Positions 8,346 through 17,573 are shown, numbered from the stretch's first letter. The stretch: 64,000 nt of DNA from Marinobacter manganoxydans MnI7-9 (GCF_000235625.1 NZ_AGTR01000038.1:1-64000); one strand, 5' to 3'. Notes: generated by a model from the letters alone, not told the origin. Made by a program: numbers and translations.

Positions 8346-10103
8346 ATGGATGATTCCGTTGCAGAACATAGCCGTCCCCTGAGAATACTGATCGCTGACG
8401 ATTCAGACAGCGATCGCCTGATCCTCAAAACACTGCTGAAGCGACTGGGGCACGAAGTCCTTGATGTTGCAAACGGACTGGACGCGGTCTCTGTTTTCCA
8501 GCGGGAGGCGCCGGATCTGGTGCTGCTGGACGCCCTGATGCCTGTCATGGATGGCATGGAAGCGGCCCGTCAGATCAAGCTCCTGGCTGGCGAACGGCTG
8601 GTCCCCCTGATTTTCCTGACCTCCCTGTCTGAAGCCGGTGCCCTGGCCCGATGTCTGGAGGCCGGTGGCGATGACTTCCTGGGAAAGCCCTATAACCGGA
8701 TCATCATTGAAGCCAAGATCAAGGCTTTCAACCGAATGCGATTGATGCACCGGACCCTCTCGGATCAGCGGGATCTCATTCGTGAGCGCAACCGACAACT
8801 TACCGAAGAGCAGGAAATCGCCAAACGGGTCTTCGATAACGTGGCTCATTCCGGCTGCCTGGATGCCTCCAATATTCGTTATCACGCTTCGCCCCTGTCC
8901 ATTTTCAATGGTGATGTGTTGTTTGCCTCGCCCCGGCCGGCGGGCGGGATGCTGATCTTCATGGGGGATTTCACCGGCCATGGTCTGCCGGCTGCCATCG
9001 GCGCCATGCCTGTAGCCGAGATCTTCTACGGCATGGCCAATAAGGGTTTTAACGGCCAGGACGTGTTGCGCGAGATCAACCAGAAACTCAAACGGATTCT
9101 GCCGACGGGCATGTTCTGCTGTGGCGCCATGATTGAGGCGGATTTCAAACTTAATCAGTTGCAGATCTGGAACGGCGGTCTGCCGGATGGCTGGCTGATC
9201 CGGACCACCGGAGAACTCCTGGCATTGCCATCGCGGCATCTTCCCCTCGGTATCCTTGCACCAGATCAGTTCAATGCCGATTTCGAGAGGGTTGGTGCCG
9301 CCCCTGGCGACAGAGTGCTGATGATGACCGACGGCTTTCTGGAATCTGCCGACAGCGCCGGCAACGTGTTCGGTGAGCAGGGCGTTACCGGCACGCTTGA
9401 CCGGCTGGACGATGGGGACCATCCGTTCGATGCCATGATGTCCGCGGTTCACCGGTTCACCGGCAACTTTGAGGATGGCGATGACCTGACGCTCTGTTGT
9501 CTGGAAATGATGGACGAGGCGGGGCTGGCTACCCTGCCAGATCGTGCCGCACCGTCTGCTCTTGCCGGGCCGGCGGAATGGCGCTGCAGCTATGAAATCC
9601 GGGAAAGGACCCTCGGAGAGTTCAGTCCCCTGCCTCTGTTGCTTCATATCTGTATGGAGGTGCCGGGTCTTCGACGGAAGAGCGGCGAAATCTATACCCT
9701 GCTGGCGGAACTCTACAACAACGCGCTGGAGCACGGTGTTCTGGAACTCCCGTCAGAATGGAAGCACTCACCGGAGGGCTTTGGCCGCTACTACGCGGAG
9801 CGCAATCGGCGCCTGGCCAACGTGGAGGGTCACTACATCCGGTTCACACTGCACCATTCCCTGAAACCGGATGGAGGTCGGCTTCGTGTTATCTGTGAGG
9901 ACAGCGGCCAAGGGTTTGATTTTCACAATCATCCCAGCGTGGCCCCCGGTAATTCCCCAACCATGAGCGGGCGCTATGCAGGGCGGGGCCTGCTGCTGTT
10001 GAAACGTCTGGCGGAGACCATCAGGTTTCATGAACAGGGCAATCATGTTGAAATTGTCTACGATTGGCAGTTCGCCCGTACAGCGGAGAATCGAGATGAC
10101 TGA
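8346..10103 (+). CDS. hsbR: Response regulator with PP2C phosphatase and serine kinase domains, HsbR type
   Basis: 585 residues in three parts. A receiver domain has phospho-acceptor D62 (LVLLDALMPVMDG). A SpoIIE/PP2C phosphatase runs roughly from 195 to 390 (GGMLIFMGDFTGHGLPAAIGA; MMTDGFLESAD). An RsbW-like ATPase/kinase at the C-terminus (430-575) shows an N-box (LLAELYNNALEHGV) and glycine boxes (EDSGQGFDF; GRYAGRGLLLLK). This matches Pseudomonas HsbR, which either dephosphorylates or phosphorylates HsbA according to the phospho-state set through HptB. It overlaps the Hpt gene by 8 bases. Confidence 0.82.
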   Translation: MDDSVAEHSRPLRILIADDSDSDRLILKTLLKRLGHEVLDVANGLDAVSVFQREAPDLVLLDALMPVMDGMEAARQIKLLAGERLVPLIFLTSLSEAGALARCLEAGGDDFLGKPYNRIIIEAKIKAFNRMRLMHRTLSDQRDLIRERNRQLTEEQEIAKRVFDNVAHSGCLDASNIRYHASPLSIFNGDVLFASPRPAGGMLIFMGDFTGHGLPAAIGAMPVAEIFYGMANKGFNGQDVLREINQKLKRILPTGMFCCGAMIEADFKLNQLQIWNGGLPDGWLIRTTGELLALPSRHLPLGILAPDQFNADFERVGAAPGDRVLMMTDGFLESADSAGNVFGEQGVTGTLDRLDDGDHPFDAMMSAVHRFTGNFEDGDDLTLCCLEMMDEAGLATLPDRAAPSALAGPAEWRCSYEIRERTLGEFSPLPLLLHICMEVPGLRRKSGEIYTLLAELYNNALEHGVLELPSEWKHSPEGFGRYYAERNRRLANVEGHYIRFTLHHSLKPDGGRLRVICEDSGQGFDFHNHPSVAPGNSPTMSGRYAGRGLLLLKRLAETIRFHEQGNHVEIVYDWQFARTAENRDD

Positions 10104-10443
10104 TAAACCACACCTGGACGAGGAGGCACTGGCTGAGCTTCGAGACGTCATGGAGGACGAATTCGAAGTGCTGATACAGACCTATGTTGCAGATTCCCGC
10201 GACAGGATTCGGGGATTGCAAGAAGCCCTGAGGGCTGACGATAGTGACGCCTTTGCCAAGACGGCCCATAGCTTCAAGGGCAGTTGTATCAATATTGGCG
10301 CCCCACGACTTGGCGATCTCTGCCTGAGGGCGGAAATCGCAGGAAAGGAATCCCGGCTGGACGATGCCTCGGGATTACTGGATGACATCGCCCGGGAATT
10401 CGAACAGGTAATCGCAGGCCTGGATGGCTTGATGGTGGGGTGA
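10096..10443 (+). CDS. hptB: Histidine phosphotransfer protein, HptB type
   Basis: 115 residues from ATG 10096; longer upstream starts lie within hsbR. An Hpt four-helix bundle has the phospho-histidine H58 in TAHSFKGSCINIGA and the conserved following helix (LGDLCLRAEIAGK). In Pseudomonas HptB relays phosphate from hybrid kinases to the receiver of HsbR. Which sensor kinases feed it here cannot be seen in this window. The gene overlaps hsbR by 8 bases, so the three proteins should be made together. Confidence 0.82.
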   Translation: MTDKPHLDEEALAELRDVMEDEFEVLIQTYVADSRDRIRGLQEALRADDSDAFAKTAHSFKGSCINIGAPRLGDLCLRAEIAGKESRLDDASGLLDDIAREFEQVIAGLDGLMVG

Positions 10444-10485
10444 ATCAGGTCTATTCAGGCCGTTTGTCAGGCGAAGCAGGTGTGC

Positions 10486-10505
10486 GCTGGCATCACAATT
10501 GCTTT
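10486..10505 (+). promoter_or_regulatory. Sigma-54 promoter upstream of fliK
   Basis: The sequence GCTGGCATCACAATTGCTTT has TGGCA at -24 and TTGC at -12, with GG and GC 12 bases apart. It lies between hptB and fliK, about 91 bases before the fliK ATG, so hook-length control can be transcribed separately from the HptB module. Confidence 0.72.
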
Positions 10506-10596
10506 GTCCTTCGCATTGAGTGGATTAACCGCCCATGCACCGGCCAAGTCCGGCAAGGTGAGGGCGACAATGCGATAAAAGCGGCAAGAGGTTGCC

Positions 10597-11787
10597 ATGG
10601 CCCAGATGGTTCTTCCCCAAACCCCCGCGCCCGGGACGCAACAAGATCCCGGCCCGTCAAAATCCGGAGCCAGCCGAGATCCGGCTGACAGGAAAAGCGA
10701 TTTCGACTCTGTCTCCCAGGCTGAGCAAAAGCGGCTCGATCGCCAGAAGGCGGATCGGGCCGCTGAGGCCAGATCTGCCGATGAATCCCGGGCGGCCCGG
10801 GACACACCTTCAGAGACGAAAACGGAAGCAAACGCGAACGCTGATCCAAAGGGTGGCGAAAAAGCCAACGCTGCCACGGATGCTGAATCACAGGACGCGG
10901 ACTGGGCCGCTGTAGCAGGTGATGGCAAATCAGAGCCGACGGCGCTTCCCCTTACCTTTGTCGAGTTGCAGTCCTGGCTGAATCCAAAAGCCGGAGGTGC
11001 CGGTGAGTCCGCCATGTCAGCTACAATGCCGGGAGTCGGCGTCAATGCTGCCAACGGTGTTTCGGGCCAAGCGAATTCCGTTGCCGGATTGTTCAGTGGC
11101 CTTCTCACAGGGGCCTCGGGTCAGAAAGCTCAGTCCGGATCCGGCGGTGTTTCCGGCGATGCGACACTGACAGATGTCATGAAGGCCTCAGTGCTCACCG
11201 ACTCCGGCCGCAATGCGGATTCCGGCTCGTTGATCAATTCTGGCCGCTTCCAGTCCGCCATGGATCTGGTGTCCCAGCAAGCGGCCAATAATGCCAATGG
11301 GGCAGCAAAACTGACGGCCGAGAACGCTGCGCCATTACGAGGTTATGCTACGTCCATTGATGTGCCGGTAGGCCATGCAGAGTGGGGCGACAAACTGGTG
11401 GGCAAGCTCAGCTGGCTGACTGCCCGTAACATGTCGGTTGCCGAAATCCACCTGACACCACCGGACATGGGCCCCATGGAGGTCAAGGTCCGGGTGCAGA
11501 ACGAGCAGGCGAGTATTACGGTCCATTCGGCCAATCCCGTGGTCCGTGACCAGCTTGAACTGCATTCCCACCGGCTCAGGGATATGCTGGGTGAGCAGGG
11601 AATGTCGTTGGCAGGCTTCGATGTTTCCGATTCGCCTCGCCAGCAGACCGGCGAGCAGGGCACCGGAAACGATAATGGCTCCGGTGGCGGTTCGGCATCG
11701 CTGGTCGCTGGCGATCAGGACGATGAAGGCATCAGCTCCGGCAGCCTTGATCTCAGCTGGAAAGGCGAAGTAGACATCTTCGCCTGA
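10597..11787 (+). CDS. fliK: Flagellar hook-length control protein FliK
   Basis: 396 residues. The first 250 are low-complexity (Ala, Ser, Gly, Asp, Lys rich), as in the ruler part of FliK. The C-terminal hook domain is clear: MSVAEIHLTPPDMGPMEVKV, then ASITVHSANPVVRDQLELH, then LRDMLGEQGMSLAGFDVS. FliK measures the hook and signals FlhB to change export specificity. A second protein with this domain is encoded on the other strand at 38423-39805. A sigma-54 site precedes this gene. Confidence 0.93.
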   Translation: MAQMVLPQTPAPGTQQDPGPSKSGASRDPADRKSDFDSVSQAEQKRLDRQKADRAAEARSADESRAARDTPSETKTEANANADPKGGEKANAATDAESQDADWAAVAGDGKSEPTALPLTFVELQSWLNPKAGGAGESAMSATMPGVGVNAANGVSGQANSVAGLFSGLLTGASGQKAQSGSGGVSGDATLTDVMKASVLTDSGRNADSGSLINSGRFQSAMDLVSQQAANNANGAAKLTAENAAPLRGYATSIDVPVGHAEWGDKLVGKLSWLTARNMSVAEIHLTPPDMGPMEVKVRVQNEQASITVHSANPVVRDQLELHSHRLRDMLGEQGMSLAGFDVSDSPRQQTGEQGTGNDNGSGGGSASLVAGDQDDEGISSGSLDLSWKGEVDIFA

Positions 11788-11819
11788 TACCCTTCGATAT
11801 TCTCTTCCAATCTCCTTTG

Positions 11820-11869
11820 CCCATCCTTCCCGGCAACGCTAAACTGCTGTTCTGAACGGGAAGGTTGGG
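11820..11869. other. Long hairpin between fliK and the fliL promoter
   Basis: Arms 11820-11832 and 11857-11869 pair at 12 of 13 positions (one T-T mismatch) around a 24-base loop. No T-tract follows, so it is not a classical terminator. It ends five bases before the sigma-54 site of fliL and could slow fliK transcription or bind an activator; its role is not shown. Confidence 0.45.
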
Positions 11870-11873
11870 TGTT

Positions 11874-11891
11874 CTGGCCCGCCCTTTGCAT
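11874..11891 (+). promoter_or_regulatory. Sigma-54 promoter of the fliL operon
   Basis: The sequence CTGGCCCGCCCTTTGCAT contains TGGCCCG, four bases and TTGC, with GG and GC 12 bases apart. It lies about 62 bases before the fliL start and should drive fliLMNOPQR-flhB. Confidence 0.8.
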
Positions 11892-11952
11892 CCAATCCTG
11901 AAAAGTCGCGGAAAATTGCTCCCCGTGACGGATTTCTGGCAAAGCGAACATT

Positions 11953-12462
11953 ATGGCTGAAAATAACGAATCTGAAGCGGCTCCTGCCAAGAAGGGAAAA
12001 CTGAAACTGATCATCATGCTGGTTGTGGTGGTGATCCTGGCCATTGTGCTGTCTGTGGTGGGTACCCTGTGGTTCCTGGGCGGCGGTCTTCCGGGCATGG
12101 GGGAGGAAGAGGGTGACGCAACCGAGGTTGCAGAGGAAACCTTTATTCCCAGCAGCTACTACCAGATGGAAAAAGCCATCGTTACCACGGTTCAGGCTGA
12201 GGGTCGCCAACGCTACGCCCAGGCTTATCTGGCGCTGGAGTCCACCGATCCACAGGCGCTTGAAGCTGCCAAGCTGCACATGCCTCTCATTCGAAGCCAG
12301 CTGGTGACAGTCCTTGGTAGCAGTAACTTCAACGAGCTGCAGACGCCCGAGGGCCGCAGTGGCCTGGCCGAGCGGATGCTAACCACGGTGAATCAGGTTC
12401 TGGAGCAGGAAGGCGAGCCCGCCATCAAACGGGTGTTATTCAGAAATTTTGTCGTGCAATAG
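11953..12462 (+). CDS. fliL: Flagellar basal body-associated protein FliL
   Basis: 169 residues. A short cytoplasmic Lys-rich start is followed by one membrane segment (about residues 17-40, LIIMLVVVVILAIVLSVVGT). The periplasmic domain has the FliL stomatin-like pattern and the usual end (EPAIKRVLFRNFVVQ). FliL sits around the stator and supports torque. The ribosome site is weak. First gene of the fliLMNOPQR-flhB operon, 36 bases ahead of fliM. Confidence 0.93.
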   Translation: MAENNESEAAPAKKGKLKLIIMLVVVVILAIVLSVVGTLWFLGGGLPGMGEEEGDATEVAEETFIPSSYYQMEKAIVTTVQAEGRQRYAQAYLALESTDPQALEAAKLHMPLIRSQLVTVLGSSNFNELQTPEGRSGLAERMLTTVNQVLEQEGEPAIKRVLFRNFVVQ

Positions 12463-12498
12463 CGCACGGGCCACGGTACTTCAGGGGCAGGACTACGT

Positions 12499-13497
12499 AT
12501 GCAGGACTTGTTGTCACAGGATGAAATCGATGCCCTCCTCCACGGGGTGGATGACGGTGACATTGATACCTATGAAGAGACTGATGATACCGGTATAAAG
12601 TCCTACGACCTTGCCAGTCAGGACCGCATCGTTCGGGGCCGGATGCCGACCCTGGAAATGATCAACGAGCGCTTTGCCCGTTACACCCGCATCAGCCTGT
12701 TCAACCTGATGCGTCGCAACGCCGATGTCTCCACCGGCGGCGTGCAGATCATGAAGTTCGGCGAGTATATTCACACCCTCTACGTGCCCACCAGTCTCAA
12801 CCTGTGTAAGGTTCGCCCGCTTCGTGGCACCTCCCTGTTCGTCCTGGATGCCAAGCTGGTGTTCAAGCTGGTGGACAATTTCTTTGGCGGGGAGGGGCGG
12901 CACGCCAAGATCGAGGGTCGCGAGTTCACCCCGACCGAGACCCGCATCGTGCAGATGGTTCTGGATCAGGTGTTCCACGATATGAAGGAAGCCTGGCACG
13001 CGGTCCTCAAGGTGGATTTCGAGTACCTGAGCTCAGAAGTGAACCCGGCCATGGCCAACATCGTCAGCCCCAGTGAGGTGGTCGTGGTCAGCACCTTCCA
13101 CATTGAACTCGACGGCGGCGGCGGTGAGCTGCATTTTGCCTTGCCCTATTCCATGATCGAGCCCATCCGCGACGTGCTCGATGCCGGGGTTCAGAGTGAT
13201 ATTGACGATGTTGATGAGCGCTGGGTGAACGCGCTCCAGGAAGACATCAAAGAGGTCAATGTACCGATCAACACGACGGTCTGTCGCCGTCGGATCTCGT
13301 TGCGGGATATTGCCAAGCTGAAGGCTGGCGACATTATCCCGGTGGAGGTGCCCGAGCATTTGACGGTCACCGCCAACGGCATCCCCGTTTACAAGGCAAC
13401 TCTGGGGACCCGTGACGGGAAACTGGCACTGCGGATTCATGAGCGGGCATCAAGGCCCAAGGTAAAGAAACAATTGAAGGTGGGACGCAATGGCTGA
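12499..13497 (+). CDS. fliM: Flagellar motor switch protein FliM
   Basis: 332 residues. The N-terminal CheY-P binding peptide is present (LLSQDEIDALLHGV, residues 4-17). The middle domain has the GGVG-like region (TGGVQIMKFGEYIHTLY; FVLDAKLVFKLVDNFFGG) and the C-terminal SpoA domain pairs with FliN. FliM receives the chemotaxis signal and flips the rotor. The last 8 bases overlap fliN. Short repeats in the CheA linker of this organism resemble its N-terminal peptide. Confidence 0.97.
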   Translation: MQDLLSQDEIDALLHGVDDGDIDTYEETDDTGIKSYDLASQDRIVRGRMPTLEMINERFARYTRISLFNLMRRNADVSTGGVQIMKFGEYIHTLYVPTSLNLCKVRPLRGTSLFVLDAKLVFKLVDNFFGGEGRHAKIEGREFTPTETRIVQMVLDQVFHDMKEAWHAVLKVDFEYLSSEVNPAMANIVSPSEVVVVSTFHIELDGGGGELHFALPYSMIEPIRDVLDAGVQSDIDDVDERWVNALQEDIKEVNVPINTTVCRRRISLRDIAKLKAGDIIPVEVPEHLTVTANGIPVYKATLGTRDGKLALRIHERASRPKVKKQLKVGRNG

Positions 13498-13981
13498 CGA
13501 CGACAAGAAAGACGAGCAGGAGCTCAGCGAAGACGAAAAGCTGGCTGCCGAGTGGGAAGCCGCCATGGAAGAGTCCGGTGATGAGGGCGAACGCGAGGAC
13601 GAGTGGGCCGCTGCGATGGCAGAGGCCGGCGAGACCGGAGAGGCCGAAGACGATGTTCAGGCTGCGCCCATGGAGGAATTCGAGACCGGAAGCGAACCCT
13701 CCATGGGTGGTGGTCCTGCTCCGGATATCGACGTCATTCTCGATATACCGGTCACCATTTCCATGGAAGTGGGCAACACCCAGATCCCGATACGGAACCT
13801 GCTGCAACTGAACCAGGGCTCGGTTATCGAACTGGACAGGCTTGCGGGCGAACCGCTGGACGTGCTGGTAAACGGTACCCTGATCGCCCATGGCGAGGTG
13901 GTCATGGTGAATGAAAAGTTCGGCATCCGTCTCACCGATGTGATCAGCCCGGGCGAACGTATCAAGCGGTTGCAGAAGTAA
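13490..13981 (+). CDS. fliN: Flagellar motor switch protein FliN
   Basis: 163 residues. A strongly acidic N-terminal half precedes the conserved C-terminal SpoA domain (ILDIPVTISMEVGNTQIPIR; LNQGSVIELDRLAGEPLDVL; VNEKFGIRLTDVISPGERI). FliN forms the base of the C ring with FliM and also docks FliH. The long acidic extension is typical of pseudomonad-type FliN. It starts inside fliM and is followed by fliO after one base. Confidence 0.97.
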   Translation: MADDDKKDEQELSEDEKLAAEWEAAMEESGDEGEREDEWAAAMAEAGETGEAEDDVQAAPMEEFETGSEPSMGGGPAPDIDVILDIPVTISMEVGNTQIPIRNLLQLNQGSVIELDRLAGEPLDVLVNGTLIAHGEVVMVNEKFGIRLTDVISPGERIKRLQK

Positions 13982-13982
13982 A

Positions 13983-14432
13983 ATGTGGTCCAAATCCATT
14001 GCGGTACTGGCGCTGCTGCTGATCAACCCGGCCTTTGCCCAGGAAACTGCCAAGACGGTTGCCCCTGATTCACCCGTGCGAGCCCCGGATACCGTTGGCA
14101 CCATTGTCAGCCTGGGGTTGGGGCTGGTGGCAGTGATTGCCGTGATCTATGGCTGCGCCTGGATTATCCGCCGTATGAATGGCATGACCGGCATGAACAA
14201 CAACGCCATCAAGGTGGTGTCGGTGATGGCCATTGGTGCTCGCGAGCGTATCGCGCTGATTGAGGTGGGCGGCCAGCAGATCCTGTTGGGTATTACCCCA
14301 TCGGCGATCCGGACCCTGCATGTGTTTGACGACCCGGTTGTCGAGGCTGGCAGCGCCGGCTCCAGTGATTTTGCCCGGCGTCTGCAGGGCATGATCGGCA
14401 AATCCTGGACTTCCCCGACAAGGAACGACTAG
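13983..14432 (+). CDS. fliO: Flagellar export protein FliO
   Basis: 149 residues. A signal-like N-terminus (residues 1-20), a membrane segment around 38-60 ([20 protein letters not shown]) and a cytoplasmic domain with the FliO pattern ([40 protein letters not shown]). FliO helps assemble the FliP ring of the export gate. It lies between fliN and fliP, its normal place. Confidence 0.93.
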   Translation: MWSKSIAVLALLLINPAFAQETAKTVAPDSPVRAPDTVGTIVSLGLGLVAVIAVIYGCAWIIRRMNGMTGMNNNAIKVVSVMAIGARERIALIEVGGQQILLGITPSAIRTLHVFDDPVVEAGSAGSSDFARRLQGMIGKSWTSPTRND

Positions 14433-14436
14433 CCCC

Positions 14437-15213
14437 ATGCTTGCGGCAACCATCAAGCGACTGCTTCCATCCCTGATTGTCTTGGCGGGCTTTGTCTGGG
14501 CGCCACTGGCGCTGGCTCAGGAGCCTTCCGGCATCCCTGGTATACCGGCTTTCACAGTGACGCCCGGAGAAGGCGAAGGCGCGCAGGAATACTCGGTAAC
14601 CCTGCAGATCCTGGCGCTGATGACAGCGCTGACGTTCCTGCCGGCCATGCTCATGATGATGACGTCTTTTACCCGCATCATCGTTGTGTTTGCGATCCTG
14701 CGCCAGGCAATTGGCCTGCAATCCACACCGTCGAACCAGATTCTTCTCGGCCTGGCCCTGTTTCTCAGCATCTTCATCATGAAACCGGTGCTGGAAGAGG
14801 CCAACCGGGTGGCGCTGCAACCCTACATGCAGGAGGAAGTAACCTCCCTGGAGGCGGTCGAGCTGGCAAGCCAACCGTTCCGGAAATTCATGCTGGAACA
14901 GACCCGTGAGAGCGATCTGGCCCTGTTCATGCGGATCTCCGACACACAGTACGATACACCGCAGGACGTGTCCTTCTGGATACTGATGCCGGCATTCGTA
15001 ACCAGTGAGCTCAAAACCGCGTTCCAGATCGGGTTTATCCTGTTCATCCCGTTCCTGATTATCGATATGGTGGTGGCCAGTGTTCTCATGGCCATGGGTA
15101 TGCTGATGCTGTCGCCGATCATCATTTCCCTGCCGTTCAAGATCATGCTCTTTGTTCTGGTGGATGGCTGGGCCCTGATCATGGGCACACTCGCCGCCAG
15201 TTACGGAATATAG
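14437..15213 (+). CDS. fliP: Flagellar export gate protein FliP
   Basis: 258 residues. A cleavable signal peptide (ending near ALAQ, residue 28) and four membrane segments are present, with the hallmark motifs [37 protein letters not shown] and the [20 protein letters not shown] segment. FliP5-FliQ4-FliR1 form the helical export channel in the MS ring. fliQ follows after 8 bases. Confidence 0.97.
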   Translation: MLAATIKRLLPSLIVLAGFVWAPLALAQEPSGIPGIPAFTVTPGEGEGAQEYSVTLQILALMTALTFLPAMLMMMTSFTRIIVVFAILRQAIGLQSTPSNQILLGLALFLSIFIMKPVLEEANRVALQPYMQEEVTSLEAVELASQPFRKFMLEQTRESDLALFMRISDTQYDTPQDVSFWILMPAFVTSELKTAFQIGFILFIPFLIIDMVVASVLMAMGMLMLSPIIISLPFKIMLFVLVDGWALIMGTLAASYGI

Positions 15214-15221
15214 GAGGCATC

Positions 15222-15491
15222 ATGACTCCGGAAACCGTTATCGACATTCTGCGCGAAGCCCTGTGGATGATCGTGCTTCTTGCCTCGATCATCATCGGCC
15301 CGGGGCTGGTGATTGGTCTTGTGGTCAGTACCTTCCAGGCTGCCACCCAGATTAACGAACAGACCCTGAGCTTCCTGCCGCGCCTGCTGGTTACGTTGAT
15401 TGTCATCATCGTCTGGGGCCCCTGGATGCTCACGCAGTTGCTGGATCATGCCAACCGGTTGTTCGGCAACATACCCTACCTGATTGGCTGA
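15222..15491 (+). CDS. fliQ: Flagellar export gate protein FliQ
   Basis: 89 residues, two membrane helices, with the family pattern (MTPETVIDILREALWMIVLL; VVSTFQAATQINEQTLSFLP). Part of the FliPQR export channel. An AGGAGG ribosome site precedes the ATG. fliR follows after three bases. Confidence 0.96.
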   Translation: MTPETVIDILREALWMIVLLASIIIGPGLVIGLVVSTFQAATQINEQTLSFLPRLLVTLIVIIVWGPWMLTQLLDHANRLFGNIPYLIG

Positions 15492-15494
15492 CGG

Positions 15495-16280
15495 ATGATA
15501 CCGGCGGAGATCAGCGCGGATGTGATCGGCCAATGGGTCGGCCAGCACCTCTGGCCGCTGTTCCGCCTGGCCAGCTTCCTGATGGTGATCCCCATTTTCG
15601 GTGCCCAGCTGGTGCCGGCCCGGATCCGTCTCGGGCTGGCCTTGCTGATGACCATACTCATCGCGCCCATGATACCGCCCGTTCCTCAGGTGGAAGCCCT
15701 GAGCGCCGATGCCGTGGTCATTACCCTGCAGCAGATACTCATCGGCGTCGGCATGGGCTTTGCGCTGACCGCACTCTGGCAGTTGTTCGTGATTGCCGGC
15801 CAGATGATCGCCATGCAGATGGGGCTGGGCTTTGCCTCAATGGTCGATCCGGCCAACGGTGTGAACGTGCCCGTACTGTCCCAGATTTACACCATCACCA
15901 TCACCCTGTTGTTCCTGGCCATGAACGGCCACCTGGTTGCCTTTGAAGTGTTTATAGAAAGCTTCCGGACCCTACCTATTGGGATGGAAGGCCTAGGCCA
16001 GACCGGAGTCTGGGAACTGGCCCACCGGATCAGCTGGATGTTCGCCTCCGCCATGCTCCTGGCGTTGCCGGCGGTTACCGCCGTGCTGATCGTCAACATC
16101 TCCTTTGGTGTCATGACGCGCGCCGCTCCCCAGATGAACATCTTCGCGTTGGGTTTCCCGATTGGCCTGATTTTTGGATTGTTTGCCATATGGGTGCTGC
16201 ACGCCAATTTTCTGCCGCACTTCGATCAGTACGCCCGGGAAACCTTTGATTTCATGCGGGGATTGCAGGGGCAGCCGTAG
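15495..16280 (+). CDS. fliR: Flagellar export gate protein FliR
   Basis: 261 residues with about six membrane segments. Family patterns are seen (LFRLASFLMVIPIFGAQLVP; QMGLGFASMVDPANGVNVPV; LTRAAPQMN-like region). FliR closes the FliPQR helix and contacts FlhB, whose gene follows six bases later. Normal length and place. Confidence 0.96.
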   Translation: MIPAEISADVIGQWVGQHLWPLFRLASFLMVIPIFGAQLVPARIRLGLALLMTILIAPMIPPVPQVEALSADAVVITLQQILIGVGMGFALTALWQLFVIAGQMIAMQMGLGFASMVDPANGVNVPVLSQIYTITITLLFLAMNGHLVAFEVFIESFRTLPIGMEGLGQTGVWELAHRISWMFASAMLLALPAVTAVLIVNISFGVMTRAAPQMNIFALGFPIGLIFGLFAIWVLHANFLPHFDQYARETFDFMRGLQGQP

Positions 16281-16286
16281 AGATTT

Positions 16287-17423
16287 ATGGCCGAAGAAGA
16301 CGACAACAGTCAGGAAAAAACGGAAGAGGCCACCCCCCGAAGGCTCGAAAAGGCCAAGGAGGAGGGCCAGACTGCGCGCTCAAAAGAGCTGGCCACCATG
16401 GCCGTCCTCCTGGCAGGCGCCGGCGGCATGCTGATGTTCGGCGCCAGCCTGGGAGCCTCGTTGGAGGCGATCATGCGAGATAGCTTCGTTATCGAACGCT
16501 CCGCCATCTTCGACATGCGCCACATGAGCGTGCAGCTCATTGAATCCTCCAAGGAAGCGGCCTGGGCTCTCTCTCCCATTCTGGTATTACTGCTGATCGC
16601 CGCTATCTTCGGCTCCATCGGCATCGGCGGCCTGCTGATCAGCGGCAAAGCCGTGGCCCCGAAACTCAATCGCATGGACCCCATCAAGGGCCTCGGGCGC
16701 ATGTTCTCAATGCGCTCCCTTATCGAGCTGGTAAAGGCCATTGCCAAGGTCGGTCTGGTAATGGCCTTGGCCATTCTGATCCTCGATCTACGCACGGAAG
16801 ACTTGTTGGCCATTGCCGAGGAGCCGGTGGTGCCGGCCATGGAACATGTACTCTGGACCATCGCCTGGAGCTTTTTCCTGCTTTCCTGCGCCACCATCAT
16901 CATCGCGGCGATCGACGTACCCTTCCAGATCTACGATCACCAGAAAAAACTGCGCATGACCAAGCAGGAGGTGAAAGACGAATACAAGGACACCGAGGGC
17001 AAACCCGAGGTCAAAGGCAAGATCCGCCAACTCCAGCGTGAAATGGCCCAGCGCCGGATGATGCAGGACGTGCCCACCGCAGACGTGGTGATCACCAACC
17101 CGACCCACTATGCCGTTGCCATGAAGTACGATCAGAAGGCGATGGCTGCGCCGATTGTGGTGGCCAAGGGGGCCGATGAGGTGGCCTTCAAGATCATGGA
17201 GATTGCCCGGGAAAACAAAGTCGAGATTCTGAGAACGCCGCCGCTGACCCGGGCGGTGTACCACAACACCGACATCGGCGAGGAGATTCCCGATGGCCTG
17301 TACATGGCCATTGCCCAGGTGCTCGCCTATGTGTTCCAGCTTCGGCAGTTCCGCAAGGGGCGTGGGCCTAAGCCCGGTATGCCTGATTTCCCGATTCCCT
17401 CGGACTTGCGGCGCGACGTCTAG
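16287..17423 (+). CDS. flhB: Flagellar export switch protein FlhB
   Basis: 378 residues. The N-terminus is hydrophilic (DNSQEKTEEATPRRLEKAKE), followed by four membrane segments and a cytoplasmic domain with the self-cleavage motif NPTH (271-274). Cleavage changes export from rod/hook to filament substrates after a signal from FliK. The gene ends the fliL operon. The region after it contains two large inverted-repeat elements rather than flhA, which lies 2.9 kb further on. Confidence 0.97.
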   Translation: MAEEDDNSQEKTEEATPRRLEKAKEEGQTARSKELATMAVLLAGAGGMLMFGASLGASLEAIMRDSFVIERSAIFDMRHMSVQLIESSKEAAWALSPILVLLLIAAIFGSIGIGGLLISGKAVAPKLNRMDPIKGLGRMFSMRSLIELVKAIAKVGLVMALAILILDLRTEDLLAIAEEPVVPAMEHVLWTIAWSFFLLSCATIIIAAIDVPFQIYDHQKKLRMTKQEVKDEYKDTEGKPEVKGKIRQLQREMAQRRMMQDVPTADVVITNPTHYAVAMKYDQKAMAAPIVVAKGADEVAFKIMEIARENKVEILRTPPLTRAVYHNTDIGEEIPDGLYMAIAQVLAYVFQLRQFRKGRGPKPGMPDFPIPSDLRRDV

Positions 17424-17471
17424 TTTGGAGCTGGGTTTCTTTTGGTAGCCTGCGGGTTTGGGAGTTAGCGC

Positions 17472-17573
17472 GGTTGTGGGTGGCCTTTTCAGGACACGCT
17501 ACGAGCACATCCATGTGCGCTTGACTGTGGCCATCCATGGCCACAGACAGTCCTTAAAAGGCCACCCACAACC
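17472..17573 (+). repeat. Inverted-repeat element, copy 1
   Basis: The outer arms 17472-17489 and 17556-17573 are an 18-bp perfect inverted repeat, extended inwards after one mismatch by 5 more pairs (17491-17495 with 17550-17554). Between them lie two smaller palindromes: GCACAT-CC-ATGTGC (17505-17518) and CTGTGGCCAT-CC-ATGGCCACAG (17525-17546). The core CGCTACGAGCACATCCATG (from 17498) continues to TGCGCTTG and recurs, inverted, in copy 2, although the outer arms of the two copies differ. It lies after flhB and could also end transcription. Confidence 0.85.

Noticed and set aside
8403-9734. 443-codon minus-strand frame
   Set aside because: Antisense shadow of the HsbR-type gene, whose three domains are unmistakable on the plus strand.
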